This document shows positions 45,547 through 56,343 of a DNA stretch of 64,000 nucleotides, one piece after another. The DNA is taken from NCBI RefSeq assembly GCF_030409525.1, contig NZ_JAUFQB010000002.1, positions 114,423-178,422 of the forward strand, read 5' to 3'. Below the pieces are notes generated by a model. It was not told the origin of the DNA and searched no databases. It saw only the letters and a list, made by a program, of their open reading frames with translations. Both the position numbers and the translations under genes were made by a program. Source of the stretch: Kaistella yonginensis (GTDB taxonomy: Bacteria; Bacteroidota; Bacteroidia; Flavobacteriales; Weeksellaceae). Each line of letters opens with the position of its first letter. The first letter of the stretch is position 1.

Positions 45547-46131
45547 ATGATTTATTCTTTAAAAGGAATGGTACAACAACTTAATCCAACCTCTGTCGTC
45601 ATCGATGTACAGGGAGTTGGCTATTTAGTTGGCGTCAGTCTGCAAACCTCAGAGAAATTGGTTTTAGGAAAAGAAACCTTTTTAAACATTCAACAAATTC
45701 TTCGTGAAGATGCCAATTTACTTTTTGGCTTTAACACAATTTTAGAAAAAGAAATGTTTAATCTGTTAATAAGCGTTAACGGAGTAGGGCCAGTCTCTGC
45801 CCTCATTATGTTGTCCTCACTAACCCTTCACGAAATCGCTGCTGGTATTCTTTCAAACAACAGCGCCTTACTGCAAAAAGTAAAAGGGATTGGTGTGAAA
45901 ACAGCCGAACGGATTGTAGTTGATTTACGGGATAAAGTCCAAAGATTCAGTGTTTCTGAGGAAAATATTTCTACATTTGTAAATAATAAAGTGAAAGAAG
46001 AATCGTTATCTGCATTAGAGGTTTTGGGAATTTCTAAGAAAATGAGTGAGAAGATTGCAGACCGAATCCTAAAGCAAAATCCTGATCTTCGTGTCGAAGA
46101 TTTGGTGAAGCAAATTTTAAAAAATATTTAA
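45547..46131 (+). CDS. ruvA: Holliday junction branch migration subunit RuvA
   Basis: 194 residues. N-terminal OB fold (MIYSLKGMVQQLNP, VVIDVQGVGYLVG), tandem helix-hairpin-helix motifs (LISVNGVGPVSALIML, LQKVKGIGVKTAERIVVDLRDK) and a C-terminal domain that contacts RuvB (LSALEVLGISKKMSEKI). It recognises Holliday junctions with RuvB/RuvC during recombination repair. It lies 40 bases after maeB and 3 bases before sprA. Confidence 0.95.
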   Translation: MIYSLKGMVQQLNPTSVVIDVQGVGYLVGVSLQTSEKLVLGKETFLNIQQILREDANLLFGFNTILEKEMFNLLISVNGVGPVSALIMLSSLTLHEIAAGILSNNSALLQKVKGIGVKTAERIVVDLRDKVQRFSVSEENISTFVNNKVKEESLSALEVLGISKKMSEKIADRILKQNPDLRVEDLVKQILKNI

Positions 46132-46134
46132 CAT

Positions 46135-49100
46135 TTGGAGAAGAATAGTTTTTTTCAGCATAAATTTTTGGTTTTTGTACTGACGTGTTTCTCGTTTGCA
46201 ATTAGTTTTGCACAACAAACACCATCAGACAGTACTTCGGTTCGGAAAGATTTTTCTTTGCCGAATCCACTTCGTTATGATGCTTTTTACGATGTCTCCA
46301 GCGGGATGTATATTTTGTATCCTAAGATCGGAAATATGGTGGTCGGAAATCCGGTTTCCATGACTTCTGCTGAATATAATGAGTACATGCTCACCAATCA
46401 GTTGAGTGCTTATTACAAAGAGAAATCTGCAGCAAATGCGCTGGGATATAGAAAAGATCAAACCGAAGCCATCAAAAAGGGCTTGCTGCCTAGCGTTAGT
46501 ATTAAAAATAAGATTTTCGAATCCATATTCGGGGGAAATAAAATTGAGATTATTCCACAAGGTTTTGCCTCTTTCGATATTGGCGGGCTGTATCAAAAGA
46601 TTGATAATCCTTTAATCCTACCACAGAACAGAACCAACTTTGCCATCGATATTCAACAGAGAATTCAAATGGGATTGCTGGGAAAAGTAGGAGAAAATCT
46701 ACAATTGAAAGCCAATTATGATACGCAAAGCGGTTTCGCTTTTGAAAACCGAATGAATTTGGTATGGCAGGCAAAAGGGTCATGGAAAGATTTACAGTCC
46801 AAAGGTTTGACCGATAAAGCTACCGGCGGCGAAGATAAAATTATTAAAAGAGTAGAATTTGGCAATGTTAATATGCCGCTTTCCACCAATTTAATTCGAG
46901 GTTCAGAATCATTATTTGGTTTAAAAACCGAGTTTCAATTGGGTAAAACTTATGGAACTTTGGTGTTTTCACAGCAGCAAGGAGAGGCCCGGACTATTGT
47001 AGCACAAGGTGGTGGTGTGATGAACACCTTTAAGTTAAACGCGATTGATTATGAAGATAATCAGCATTATTATTTAGACCACTATTTCCTCAACAATTAC
47101 GATAAAGCACTTTTGAATTACCCACAGATCAATTCAAGAATAAACATTACCAGAATTGAAGCTTGGGTTTTAGATCAGGGCTCCGGTAATCTTCAGGATC
47201 AAAAAGGAATTTTGGGGATTCGTGATTTAGGAGAAGGCATTTCTGGTTATCCGGATAATGCCCAGAATAATCTCTATCAAAGCATAATGACCGCCATTGG
47301 AACCCCTAGGAATTCTGATACGGATTATGGCAATATAATCAAAGGACAATTATTTCCTAATGCCAACGGATCACCAGAGGCCTATGCAGATGGCGAACAA
47401 TATATTTTCAATAGAAAAGCCCGACGATTAAACCAAAATGAATTCACCTTTAATCCGCAATTGGGATACATGTCTCTTAATCAAAGATTAAATGACAATC
47501 AACTTTTGGCGGTTTCCTACAGTTATACGTTGAATGGTGATAATAAAGTGTACAAAGTCGGTGAGTTTTCAGAAGAAAGTCCGGTTTTGATTACCAAAGT
47601 ATTAAAACCCAACAGTACCGTAAAAACCACTTCACCGATGTGGGATTTGATGATGAAAAATATTTATCCATTAAATACCAATCAAATTAATCCAGATGGG
47701 TTTTTACTCAATGTATATTACCGCGATCCGCAAAATGGTGGAAAAGTAAATTATTTACCCACAACGGTTAATACTCCAACTCCGCAGGTAAATCCAAACC
47801 TTTTAAAATTATTGAACTGGGATCGTTTGAATATGAACAACGATTTACAAGAAAGTGGCGGCGAAGCCGGTGACGGTATTTTTGATTTTGTACCGGGAAT
47901 TACCGTAGATCCAGAAAACGGAAAAGTAATTTTCACCAAAGCAAAACCGTTCGGTGCTTATTTGCAAAATGTCTTGGGAACAAGTGATCCTAAATTTGTT
48001 TTCAATGAATTATATGACCAACAAAAACAGGTCGCCTCACAAAGCAACCTTGCTTTACGATACACCATGGAGGGGAGATTTAAAGGCACGCAAGGTGCCG
48101 GAATTTCTCTTGGTGCGATCAATGTTCCACAAGGTTCTGTTAAGGTTTCTGCTAATGGCGTACAACTGCAGGAAGGAGTTGATTACACCGTAGATTATAT
48201 GTTAGGCTCGGTAAATATTATTAATGAAACCGTGAAACAATCTGGCCAAGCCATAAACATTTCCCTTGAAAATCAGTTGACCTTTAACACCCAAAGAAAA
48301 AGATTTTTGGGTTTAAACTTAGAAAGAAAGTTTAATGAGCATCTTACGATCGGTGCAACCGTAGTGAATTATGCCGAAACTCCATTAACACAGAAAGTGA
48401 ATTTTGGTCAAGAGGCGGTGAACAATACCATGGCAGGATTCAATATTTTATACAATAATGAATTGCCATTCTTAACAAGATTAACCGATAAAATTCCGTT
48501 TGTCAATACCGAAGCACCCTCGAGTTTAAACTTCCAGGCGGAAGGTGCTTACTTAATTCCCGGCCAAAATAAAGGAATTGGTGACCAATCTTATATTGAT
48601 GATTTCGAACAAAGCACCTCCAAGATTTCGCTAAAAGAACCAGCGATGTGGAGTTTGGCTTCTAAACCGGAAAAAAATCCAGAACCTTTCTTTTTAAATG
48701 GAGGTTTAAATAATGATATTACGTCTGGTAACGGAAGAGGTTTATTAACTTGGTACAATATCGATCCGCGATTCTACGGTATTGGTGGTAAAGCACCGAA
48801 TGGAATTAATGCCGCAGCAGTTTCCAATCATGCTTCCAGAAGGGTTCAAACCTCTGAATTATACAACAGTAGAGATTTTGTAGCGGGCGAGCAGTTGTAT
48901 ACCAATACTTTTGATATTACCTATTTCCCAACCGAAAGAGGACCGTATAACGTAAATCCAAATGCCGAAACTACCCAAGAAAGATGGGCAGGAATTATGC
49001 GGCCAATTTCAGTATCCAACTTTACCAATTCTAATATTGAATATGTGGAGTTTTGGATGATGGATCCTTACGCTGATGGAAATCCTTTGGGCTCAAACCC

Positions 49101-52100
49101 AAAATTACTGCTGCAATTAGGAAATGTTTCTGAAGATGTTCTAAAAGATGGTAAACTCCAATATGAAAACGGATTGCCAACACCAAGCACACCAGCCAAT
49201 ACCACCACAACGAATTGGGGAGTGCAACCGAATCAATTCCCAGTTCTCTACGCGTTCTCATCTGAAAATGAAGATCGTACGGCGCAAGATTTAGGGTATG
49301 ATGGCTTAGATGCTCAAGGTGAAGCTGCAAAATTCGGAACCAATTTTGTGAATCCAGTGACCAATGTTTCTGATCCAGCGTCAGATGATTTTGTCTTTTA
49401 TTTATCAGATAAATTCCAGGGAAATCAAGCGTCTTCTTTAACAGAGCGCTATAAATACTTCCGTGGTCCCGAAGGTAATTCACAAAGCAATACCTTGGAA
49501 GTTGCAACGCAAACTCCAGATGCGGAAGACATCAACCGTGATTATAATTTGGATCAAAATGAAAATTATAACCAATATACCATTGAACTGGATCAGAGTA
49601 AAATGGTTTTAGGGCAAAATTTCATTGTTGATGTTAAAGAAGTGGAAGCTAAATTTCAAAACGGACAAACCGGAAATAACAAATGGTACTTATTCCGCGT
49701 GCCGGTTGCTCAGTTTGATACGGCGGCTGGTGAAGCGGATCCCTCTATTTTAAATAATGTTCGCTTTGCCAGATTGTTAATGACTGGCTTTGATCAAGCA
49801 TCCACCATTCGTTTCGGAACGTTAGATTTGGTTAGAAGTGATTGGAGAAAATACACCAAAAACATCGCAACAAATACTACGGATACAGATGAAGGCACGA
49901 ATTTCGTCACCGATCAGAATTTAGATGTTGGAAGTGTAAACCTAGAAGAGAATGGCTTGAATCAACCTCCTTATGTTCTGCCTCCGGGAATCGATCGTCA
50001 GGTTTTGAGCGGAAATGCCGGAGCTCAACGACAAAATGAAGCGTCATTGTATATGAAAGCGCAGCCTTTAGAAAAAAGTTCTTCTCGTGGCGTTTTCAAA
50101 AATGTAGCTTTGGATATGCGCCGTTATAAAAATTTAGAACTATTTGTTCACGCTGAAGATTTAAAAGATGTTAATTCCTCGAACTATGATGAAGATGCGA
50201 AATTCTTTATCCGTTTCGGAAGCGATGCTACTGATAATTATTATGAATACGAAGCGTCTCTAAAATATACCGCGAAAAACGCAAGGTCACCGCTAGAAAT
50301 TTGGCCATCAGAAAATACAGTGAATTTGGCCATTCAGAATTTTGTGGATGCGAAATTAAGAAGAGATGTAAACTTCCCCACGGGAATCGATATCCGCAGA
50401 GAAGATATAGAATACGGCGCGCAGGATCCTCATAAAAAAATCTATATCAAAGGTCGTCCTAGTTTAGGAAGTGTAACTACAATTATGTTGGGAGTTCGAA
50501 ATAAAAATTCCCTGATTAACAAAGAAGTCGTTTTATGGGTTAATGAAATCCGACTTTCTGAAATTGAAAATAAAGGAGGGTACGCCGGAAATGCAAGTGT
50601 AAACTTTAACCTAGGAGATTTCGCTTTAGTAAATGCAAATGCTTCTTATTCCTCGATTGGTTTTGGTGGGATTGCTGAAAAACCTTCGGAAAGATCGCAG
50701 TCTTCTCTTTCTGCTTACAGTATTAATACCACGGTAAATGTAGATAAATTCTTACCAGAAAAAGTAGGATTGAAAATTCCTGTGAATTATTCTTACACGC
50801 AAACCATCGAAGATCCGAAATATAATCCACTCGATAATGATGTCACTTTTGAGGAGGCTCCTAATAAAGAAGAGTTGAAAACTGTGGCCAGAACATTTAC
50901 GCAGCAAAGAAGTTTTGGCGTGGTTAATATGCGTAAAGACCGTATGAATCCAAATAAAAAGGCGAAATTTTACGATGTTGAAAACCTTTCATTAACTACG
51001 GTTTACAACGATGATTATTACCGAGATGTCTATACTAAAAAGAACTACAGACAGTATTTACGAGGTTATGTAGATTACAACTATTCATTCAAGCCGTATG
51101 TTATTCGGCCTTTTAATAAAATGGTGAGCGATACCGCGAAGTCTTATAAATATTTAAGATGGCTAAAGGAAGTGAACATTAACCCAATTCCTACGAGATT
51201 ATCTTTCCGAACGGAAATTGACCGTAACTACAATGAATTGGAATTTAGAAATATTGATGCAATCCTAGGTGGAAACGCAGGCCAAGAATTTGATGTCATT
51301 AGAAACAGAAATTTCTATTTCGGCTGGCAATATGGTCTCGGATTTAATTTTACCAAATCATTGAAGCTCGAAATTAATTCTGCGATGCGAACCTTAAATG
51401 ACAATGTGAGTGTCTATGAAATGAACAGCAAATCTATTTTTGCCGATCCTTTCCGAGCGGGACGACCGGTTTTATACAACCATCGTGTTCAGTTGAACTA
51501 TCGATTCCCGTTTGAATATTTACCGTATTTGGATTTCATTAACGCGGAATTGGGCTACGGCTTTACCTACAATTGGAATGCCCGAAGTACCGTGCTGACC
51601 AGCTTTGTAAATCCTGATACCAATGTTGCAGAAAGTTTGGGAAGTATTGGGCAAAACACCAATAATATCATCGCAACCTCTACGGTTGATATGCCGAAAT
51701 TCTTTGGGAAATTTAAGTATTTCCAAAATATTAATGCCAAAATGCAAAAGCGTAAACAGGAAGTTGACTCCCTAAATAATGCGTATAATTTGGCATGGCA
51801 GAAGAAAAATAAGAAGAAGACCTTCAAGAGTTATAAATTCAAAAATAAATTGAATCCGATGCAAAGTATTGCCTACGCTTTGACTTCAATTAAACAATTG
51901 GATATTACCTATAATGAAAACAACGGAACGGTTTTGCCAGGTTTACTTTCTGCACCAAACTGGTATGGATACGGACAAACTTTAGGTGGTCCAACCTACG
52001 GATTTTTAATGGGTTCACAGGCAGATATTCGGCGAACCGTTATTGAAAACGGATGGATTTCAAATTCGAATTATATGAATGATCCTTATTCGCAAATGAA

Positions 52101-53214
52101 AAACCAGAACTTCCTCGCCAATGTTCAAATTATGCCGGTGAATGATTTTAGAATTGATATTAACTTCATGAAAAATTACAACAGTAATTTTATTCAGGGA
52201 GGTTATAATGTGGATGCAGATTCTGATCCAAACAATGGATTCCAATTCTCGTTCGGAACAGATTTGATTACGTATTCCCGAACAGCGTGGACTTTCGGCA
52301 CCTCGTTTACCGATGGCAGAAATATTTATGATAACATCTTGGCGAACGCGAAAATTATCTCGCAACAAATGGGTGGTCCACTTGATGCCAATGGATTTAC
52401 AGATGGTCATTCCTTAGCCAATGCTTACGTTTTGGTGCCTGCGTTCCAAGCAGCAGTCGAAGGAAAAACACCTGCTGGAATGACGGATGCTAAGAAATCA
52501 GGCTTCCCACTTCCGAACTGGCGAATTACCTATTCTGGCTTGAAAAATATACCTTTGGTCAATAGTCAGTTTTCTAAATTTGATATTCTTCATGGGTATA
52601 CTTCAACCTACACTGCTACGGGAATACAGTCGAGTATTGATTATTATAATGTTCAGAACAATGCCATTTCAGATCGGGACGCGTTTGGCGATATTTATAA
52701 TCCCTACACCTTCTCACAAGTAGGATATGTAGAAGCATTTGCCCCGCTGATCGGCGCCGATGTTACCATGCGTAACAATATGCAGTTCCGTGCACAATAT
52801 AACATCGATCGTTTGTTGATGCTCGGTTTAGTGAATCATACGTTAACCGAAGATACCGGCAAGGAATACATTATTGGTTTTGGTTATATCTTGAAAGATT
52901 TGAAAATGAAGATGAGTTTCAAAGGAAAAGAAAGAACCATTAAAAGTGATTTAAATATCCGTGGAGATTTTTCTTTACGAGACAGCCAGACCAGAATTAC
53001 CAATATTTTGCAGGATGATTCGCAGGTAACTGGAGGTCAAAGAATGATGAGCTTTAAACTTTCTGCAGATTATAATATGTCTCAGAATTTTAATATTAGA
53101 TTTTTCTACGACCAGTTGATGACGAAATATAAAATTTCTACCGCGTTCCCGCTTTCAACCGTGAGGGCCGGTTTAACAGCCACATTTACTTTCGGCGGAA
53201 GCGGCGGTTTCTAA
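46135..53214 (+). CDS. sprA: SprA, T9SS outer-membrane translocon
   Basis: 2359 residues, the giant beta-barrel channel through which T9SS cargo crosses the outer membrane; also needed for gliding in Flavobacterium. Signal peptide ends about SFAISFAQQ. SprA-family blocks include LPNPLRYDAFYDVSSGMYILYP near the start, SYIDDFEQSTSKISL in the middle, LYDQQKQVASQ and the last strand AGLTATFTFGGSGGF. The start is TTG, three bases after the ruvA stop. The maeB-ruvA-sprA order is common in Flavobacteriia as I recall. The metalloprotease at 13522 should be one of its clients. Confidence 0.96.
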   Translation: MEKNSFFQHKFLVFVLTCFSFAISFAQQTPSDSTSVRKDFSLPNPLRYDAFYDVSSGMYILYPKIGNMVVGNPVSMTSAEYNEYMLTNQLSAYYKEKSAANALGYRKDQTEAIKKGLLPSVSIKNKIFESIFGGNKIEIIPQGFASFDIGGLYQKIDNPLILPQNRTNFAIDIQQRIQMGLLGKVGENLQLKANYDTQSGFAFENRMNLVWQAKGSWKDLQSKGLTDKATGGEDKIIKRVEFGNVNMPLSTNLIRGSESLFGLKTEFQLGKTYGTLVFSQQQGEARTIVAQGGGVMNTFKLNAIDYEDNQHYYLDHYFLNNYDKALLNYPQINSRINITRIEAWVLDQGSGNLQDQKGILGIRDLGEGISGYPDNAQNNLYQSIMTAIGTPRNSDTDYGNIIKGQLFPNANGSPEAYADGEQYIFNRKARRLNQNEFTFNPQLGYMSLNQRLNDNQLLAVSYSYTLNGDNKVYKVGEFSEESPVLITKVLKPNSTVKTTSPMWDLMMKNIYPLNTNQINPDGFLLNVYYRDPQNGGKVNYLPTTVNTPTPQVNPNLLKLLNWDRLNMNNDLQESGGEAGDGIFDFVPGITVDPENGKVIFTKAKPFGAYLQNVLGTSDPKFVFNELYDQQKQVASQSNLALRYTMEGRFKGTQGAGISLGAINVPQGSVKVSANGVQLQEGVDYTVDYMLGSVNIINETVKQSGQAINISLENQLTFNTQRKRFLGLNLERKFNEHLTIGATVVNYAETPLTQKVNFGQEAVNNTMAGFNILYNNELPFLTRLTDKIPFVNTEAPSSLNFQAEGAYLIPGQNKGIGDQSYIDDFEQSTSKISLKEPAMWSLASKPEKNPEPFFLNGGLNNDITSGNGRGLLTWYNIDPRFYGIGGKAPNGINAAAVSNHASRRVQTSELYNSRDFVAGEQLYTNTFDITYFPTERGPYNVNPNAETTQERWAGIMRPISVSNFTNSNIEYVEFWMMDPYADGNPLGSNPKLLLQLGNVSEDVLKDGKLQYENGLPTPSTPANTTTTNWGVQPNQFPVLYAFSSENEDRTAQDLGYDGLDAQGEAAKFGTNFVNPVTNVSDPASDDFVFYLSDKFQGNQASSLTERYKYFRGPEGNSQSNTLEVATQTPDAEDINRDYNLDQNENYNQYTIELDQSKMVLGQNFIVDVKEVEAKFQNGQTGNNKWYLFRVPVAQFDTAAGEADPSILNNVRFARLLMTGFDQASTIRFGTLDLVRSDWRKYTKNIATNTTDTDEGTNFVTDQNLDVGSVNLEENGLNQPPYVLPPGIDRQVLSGNAGAQRQNEASLYMKAQPLEKSSSRGVFKNVALDMRRYKNLELFVHAEDLKDVNSSNYDEDAKFFIRFGSDATDNYYEYEASLKYTAKNARSPLEIWPSENTVNLAIQNFVDAKLRRDVNFPTGIDIRREDIEYGAQDPHKKIYIKGRPSLGSVTTIMLGVRNKNSLINKEVVLWVNEIRLSEIENKGGYAGNASVNFNLGDFALVNANASYSSIGFGGIAEKPSERSQSSLSAYSINTTVNVDKFLPEKVGLKIPVNYSYTQTIEDPKYNPLDNDVTFEEAPNKEELKTVARTFTQQRSFGVVNMRKDRMNPNKKAKFYDVENLSLTTVYNDDYYRDVYTKKNYRQYLRGYVDYNYSFKPYVIRPFNKMVSDTAKSYKYLRWLKEVNINPIPTRLSFRTEIDRNYNELEFRNIDAILGGNAGQEFDVIRNRNFYFGWQYGLGFNFTKSLKLEINSAMRTLNDNVSVYEMNSKSIFADPFRAGRPVLYNHRVQLNYRFPFEYLPYLDFINAELGYGFTYNWNARSTVLTSFVNPDTNVAESLGSIGQNTNNIIATSTVDMPKFFGKFKYFQNINAKMQKRKQEVDSLNNAYNLAWQKKNKKKTFKSYKFKNKLNPMQSIAYALTSIKQLDITYNENNGTVLPGLLSAPNWYGYGQTLGGPTYGFLMGSQADIRRTVIENGWISNSNYMNDPYSQMKNQNFLANVQIMPVNDFRIDINFMKNYNSNFIQGGYNVDADSDPNNGFQFSFGTDLITYSRTAWTFGTSFTDGRNIYDNILANAKIISQQMGGPLDANGFTDGHSLANAYVLVPAFQAAVEGKTPAGMTDAKKSGFPLPNWRITYSGLKNIPLVNSQFSKFDILHGYTSTYTATGIQSSIDYYNVQNNAISDRDAFGDIYNPYTFSQVGYVEAFAPLIGADVTMRNNMQFRAQYNIDRLLMLGLVNHTLTEDTGKEYIIGFGYILKDLKMKMSFKGKERTIKSDLNIRGDFSLRDSQTRITNILQDDSQVTGGQRMMSFKLSADYNMSQNFNIRFFYDQLMTKYKISTAFPLSTVRAGLTATFTFGGSGGF

Positions 53215-53242
53215 CTGAATTATACAATAGTGTTTTTAAAAG

Positions 53243-53266
53243 TCCCTCTCCGTTAAGAGGGATTTT
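53243..53266 (+). terminator. Terminator after sprA
   Basis: TCCCTCT/AGAGGGA stem (53243-53249 with 53256-53262), six-base loop, short T run. Confidence 0.7.
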
Positions 53267-53334
53267 GATTGAGGACTAGTTGAGTAGCTTACGGAATTTG
53301 GCCTGCTTTCAATCGGATTTGCTGTGAAGTACCT

Positions 53335-53362
53335 TTGGATAGAAATTAAATCCTTAATTTTG
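53335..53362 (+). promoter_or_regulatory. Promoter of folE
   Basis: TTG (53335-53337) and TAATTTTG (53355-53362) with 17 bases between match the Bacteroidota consensus. The ATG follows 19 bases later. Confidence 0.7.
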
Positions 53363-53381
53363 TTTTTATATTATTAAACTT

Positions 53382-54047
53382 ATGAATGAGAATTTAGATA
53401 ATGACGATGATGTCTTCACAGGAAAGGAACACACCCCTTTACGCGCAGACGCTTTTGAAAAATCTCCCGCTGAAAAAATCGAACTGATCCAGCACCATTT
53501 TCATCAGATTATGGAAACATTAGGAATGGATATGACCGACGACTCGCTGAAAGATTCACCGAAACGAGTGGCCAAAATGTATGTAAATGAAATTTTCGGC
53601 GGACTGCTTCCTGAAAATAACCCACGCATTTCGACCTTTTCCAACAAATACAAATACCGCCAAATGTTGGTAGAAAAAGACATCACCGTCTATTCCTTCT
53701 GCGAACATCACTTCTTACCGATTATTGGCAGAGCCCATGTTGCCTATATTTCTAATGGTGAGGTGATTGGGCTTTCAAAGATTAATCGCGTAGTTGATTA
53801 TTATGCCAAACGTCCGCAAGTTCAGGAGCGCCTCACCATGCAGATTGTAGATGCTTTGAAGAAAGCACTTGGTACCAATGATGTTGCCTGCATCATCGAA
53901 GCAAAACACTTATGCGTAAATTGTCGCGGGATCAAAGATACGGCAAGCTCTACCACTACGGCCGAACTCAGCGGTCTCTTCAGAACCAACCCGATTACCC
54001 GCCAGGAATTTCTGCATTATGTAGGAAGTCGATCTACTTTGGAATAA
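53382..54047 (+). CDS. folE: GTP cyclohydrolase I
   Basis: 221 residues. It converts GTP to dihydroneopterin triphosphate, the first step of folate synthesis. Zinc and active-site residues: YSFCEHHFLPIIGRAHVAYI (Cys and His), and HLCVNCRGIKDTASSTTTAEL with the second zinc Cys. The N-terminal about 35 residues are acidic and variable. It has its own promoter directly after the sprA terminator. Confidence 0.95.
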   Translation: MNENLDNDDDVFTGKEHTPLRADAFEKSPAEKIELIQHHFHQIMETLGMDMTDDSLKDSPKRVAKMYVNEIFGGLLPENNPRISTFSNKYKYRQMLVEKDITVYSFCEHHFLPIIGRAHVAYISNGEVIGLSKINRVVDYYAKRPQVQERLTMQIVDALKKALGTNDVACIIEAKHLCVNCRGIKDTASSTTTAELSGLFRTNPITRQEFLHYVGSRSTLE

Positions 54048-54064
54048 TCTAAAATCTGATAAGC

Positions 54065-54772
54065 ATGACTATAAAAGAAGCTGTTTTAAAATCTTTGGAA
54101 GAGATAAAAAACCCAATTGGTTCTTACGAACTATGTGAGTATATTATGGCCAAGTCTTATGCAGAATTTAAAGGGAAAACACCTCATAATACAGTTTCTG
54201 CACATTTAACAGATTTTATTTATAAGAATGATAAACGGGTAAAAAGAATAAAAAAAACTGGTGGGAATTATTTGTATTATCTATCTAAATTTGAAGAGGA
54301 AATCAATGAAAATATCATTAAAATAAAACCAGTAGCAGTTACTAAAAAGGAGAGTTATAAAGAAAGAGATTTACACATTCTTTTGAGTACTTACTTGAGA
54401 AACATAGAAAACGTTTTTTCAAAAACAATTTTTCACGAAAAATCATTCAACAAAGAAAGTGGACAAGTTTGGACAAATCCTGATATGATTGGTGTTAGTT
54501 TTTTACAACTTAAAAACAAAGTAAGTCAGGAGTTTTTCAAGAAGCTAAATCAAAAAGAAGCTTTTAAAACAATAGATAAATTATGTAAGATGAATATTGA
54601 GTTTGAAAAATTTATTGAACATATCGAGAAATTAATGGGTGTTCAAGACCGATTTTATAAACCTTTAGAAAAAGACTTTGAATCATTTTGTGATGTTTTT
54701 TTCGAAAATGATGATGTTATTCTAAAATGTTGTAAAGAAAAAAGCATTCCTTTCGATGAAAATGTTTTTTAG
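54065..54772 (+). CDS. HrgA-like protein (HARE-HTH, COG2958-type), probably internally shortened
   Basis: 235 residues. Residues 1-75 are a HARE-type helix-turn-helix (MTIKEAVLKSLEEI, TVSAHLTDFIYKN, NYLYYLSKFE). Residues 99-150 (YKERDLHILLSTYL, KTIFHEKS, WTNPDMIGVSF) match the start of the HrgA/COG2958 domain. From about residue 165 the sequence goes straight to DKLCKMNIEFEKFIEHIEKL, which in longer relatives follows about 90-100 further residues containing the YELK-type and SNSSWANFGYLV blocks, as I recall. The putative nuclease core therefore seems deleted in frame. It is markedly A+T-rich between folE and cysS, suggesting acquisition. Role unknown; H. pylori hrgA occupies a restriction locus. 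Confidence 0.6.
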   Translation: MTIKEAVLKSLEEIKNPIGSYELCEYIMAKSYAEFKGKTPHNTVSAHLTDFIYKNDKRVKRIKKTGGNYLYYLSKFEEEINENIIKIKPVAVTKKESYKERDLHILLSTYLRNIENVFSKTIFHEKSFNKESGQVWTNPDMIGVSFLQLKNKVSQEFFKKLNQKEAFKTIDKLCKMNIEFEKFIEHIEKLMGVQDRFYKPLEKDFESFCDVFFENDDVILKCCKEKSIPFDENVF

Positions 54773-54818
54773 ATAATATATTAGTTCTTTATCAAATCTC
54801 AACCATCAACTAAAAAAA

Positions 54819-56285
54819 ATGCAACTAAAAATATACAACTCACTCACCAGCGAAAAAGAAATCTTTAAACCTATTCACGACAATAGCGTCGGAATGTACG
54901 TTTGTGGACCAACTGTTTACAGCAATGTGCATTTGGGAAATGTGCGGACTTTCATGTCTTTCGATTTTATTTATCGTTCTTTAAGTCATTTGGGTTACAA
55001 AGTTCGTTACGTTAGAAACATCACCGATGCGGGACATTTAACCGATGATGGCGATGTGGATAATGACCGTTTCGTGAAACAATCGCGCTTGGAAAAACTG
55101 GAACCGATGGAAATCGTACAGAAATATACGGTCGATTTTCACAAGGTTTTAGAAGTGTTTAATTTACTTCCACCAACCATAGAACCCACGGCGACCGGAC
55201 ATATTTTGGAACAGATTGAACTGACTCAGAAATTAATCGATAAAGGTTTTGCCTACGAAAGCAACGGCTCTGTTTATTTTGATGTTTTGGAATACAACAA
55301 ACGGGGCTTAAATTATGGTGAACTTTCCCGCAGAAACATCGATGAACTTTTTGCCAATACCCGTGATTTAGATGGGCAAAATGAAAAGAAAAACGCACCA
55401 GATTTTGCCCTTTGGAAATCCGCATCTCCGGCGCACATCATGCGTTGGAACTCGCCTTGGGGCGAAGGTTTTCCCGGTTGGCATTTAGAATGTACCGCCA
55501 TGTCTACCAAATACCTGGGCGAAAAATTCGATATTCACGGCGGTGGCATGGATTTGAAATTCCCGCACCACGAATGTGAAGTTGCGCAAGGAAAAGCTTG
55601 CAACGATGTAGCTCCCGTAAATTATTGGATGCACGCCAATATGTTGACCATGAACGGGCAACGAATGAGTAAATCTACAGGTAATTATATTCTGCCGATG
55701 GAACTTGTTTCCGGCAGCAATGAGTTCTTCGAGAAAGCTTTTCACCCAACCATTGTGCGTTTCAACTTTATGCAGGCGCATTATCGAAGTGTTTTGGATA
55801 TTTCTAATGAAGCCATGGTGGCCAGTGAAAAGGGTTTCCAGCGTTTGATGGAAGCCATGAAAGTGCTTTTCAATTCTGATTTTCCAAGTGCTGAGGTTTC
55901 GACTTTTGATGTAAACGCTTGGAAGGAAAAATGTTATACAGCGTTAACCGATGATTTCAATTCGCCAATTTTAATCGCCCATCTTTTCGAGGCGGTTAAC
56001 TTCATATTTAAATTAAAGGAGGCAAAAGAAACCATTACCGAAACTGATTTGAAGGCGTTGAAAACATTAATGAATGATTTCGTATTTGATGTTTTAGGCT
56101 TACAGAATATCGAAGAAAACAATAATGAGAAATTGGATCAGACTTTACAGGTTCTCATCGACTTGCGAAACCAAGCCCGAAAATCCAAAAACTTTGACCT
56201 CTCCGACCAGATCCGCGATCGCTTGCTCGCCGAAGGCATTGAGTTGAAAGATGGAAGAGAAGGAACGAGTTATTCGATTTCTTAA
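54819..56285 (+). CDS. cysS: Cysteinyl-tRNA synthetase
   Basis: 488 residues, class I synthetase. [20 protein letters not shown] carries a zinc-binding Cys and the HIGH-equivalent HLGN; further zinc ligands in WHLECTAMS and HHECEVAQ; the KMSKS loop is [12 protein letters not shown]-type helical domain from about 355 and a C-terminal [19 protein letters not shown]. It charges tRNA-Cys. It follows the HrgA-like gene by 46 bases and ends at a clear terminator. Confidence 0.96.
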   Translation: MQLKIYNSLTSEKEIFKPIHDNSVGMYVCGPTVYSNVHLGNVRTFMSFDFIYRSLSHLGYKVRYVRNITDAGHLTDDGDVDNDRFVKQSRLEKLEPMEIVQKYTVDFHKVLEVFNLLPPTIEPTATGHILEQIELTQKLIDKGFAYESNGSVYFDVLEYNKRGLNYGELSRRNIDELFANTRDLDGQNEKKNAPDFALWKSASPAHIMRWNSPWGEGFPGWHLECTAMSTKYLGEKFDIHGGGMDLKFPHHECEVAQGKACNDVAPVNYWMHANMLTMNGQRMSKSTGNYILPMELVSGSNEFFEKAFHPTIVRFNFMQAHYRSVLDISNEAMVASEKGFQRLMEAMKVLFNSDFPSAEVSTFDVNAWKEKCYTALTDDFNSPILIAHLFEAVNFIFKLKEAKETITETDLKALKTLMNDFVFDVLGLQNIEENNNEKLDQTLQVLIDLRNQARKSKNFDLSDQIRDRLLAEGIELKDGREGTSYSIS

Positions 56286-56316
56286 GTAATTGATTTAAAG
56301 CCCTATTGAACTAATT

Positions 56317-56343
56317 AACCTTTCGAAAATTCGGAAGGTTTTT
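56317..56343 (+). terminator. Terminator of cysS
   Basis: An 11-pair stem AACCTTTCGAA/TTCGGAAGGTT (56317-56327 with 56330-56340, one G-T pair), then Ts. Confidence 0.8.

Noticed and set aside
46225-46596. Antisense open frames within sprA (several)
   Set aside because: They lie wholly inside a long gene with strong family features and show no domains of their own; the same holds for antisense frames in sdhA, sdhB, maeB, cysS and metH.
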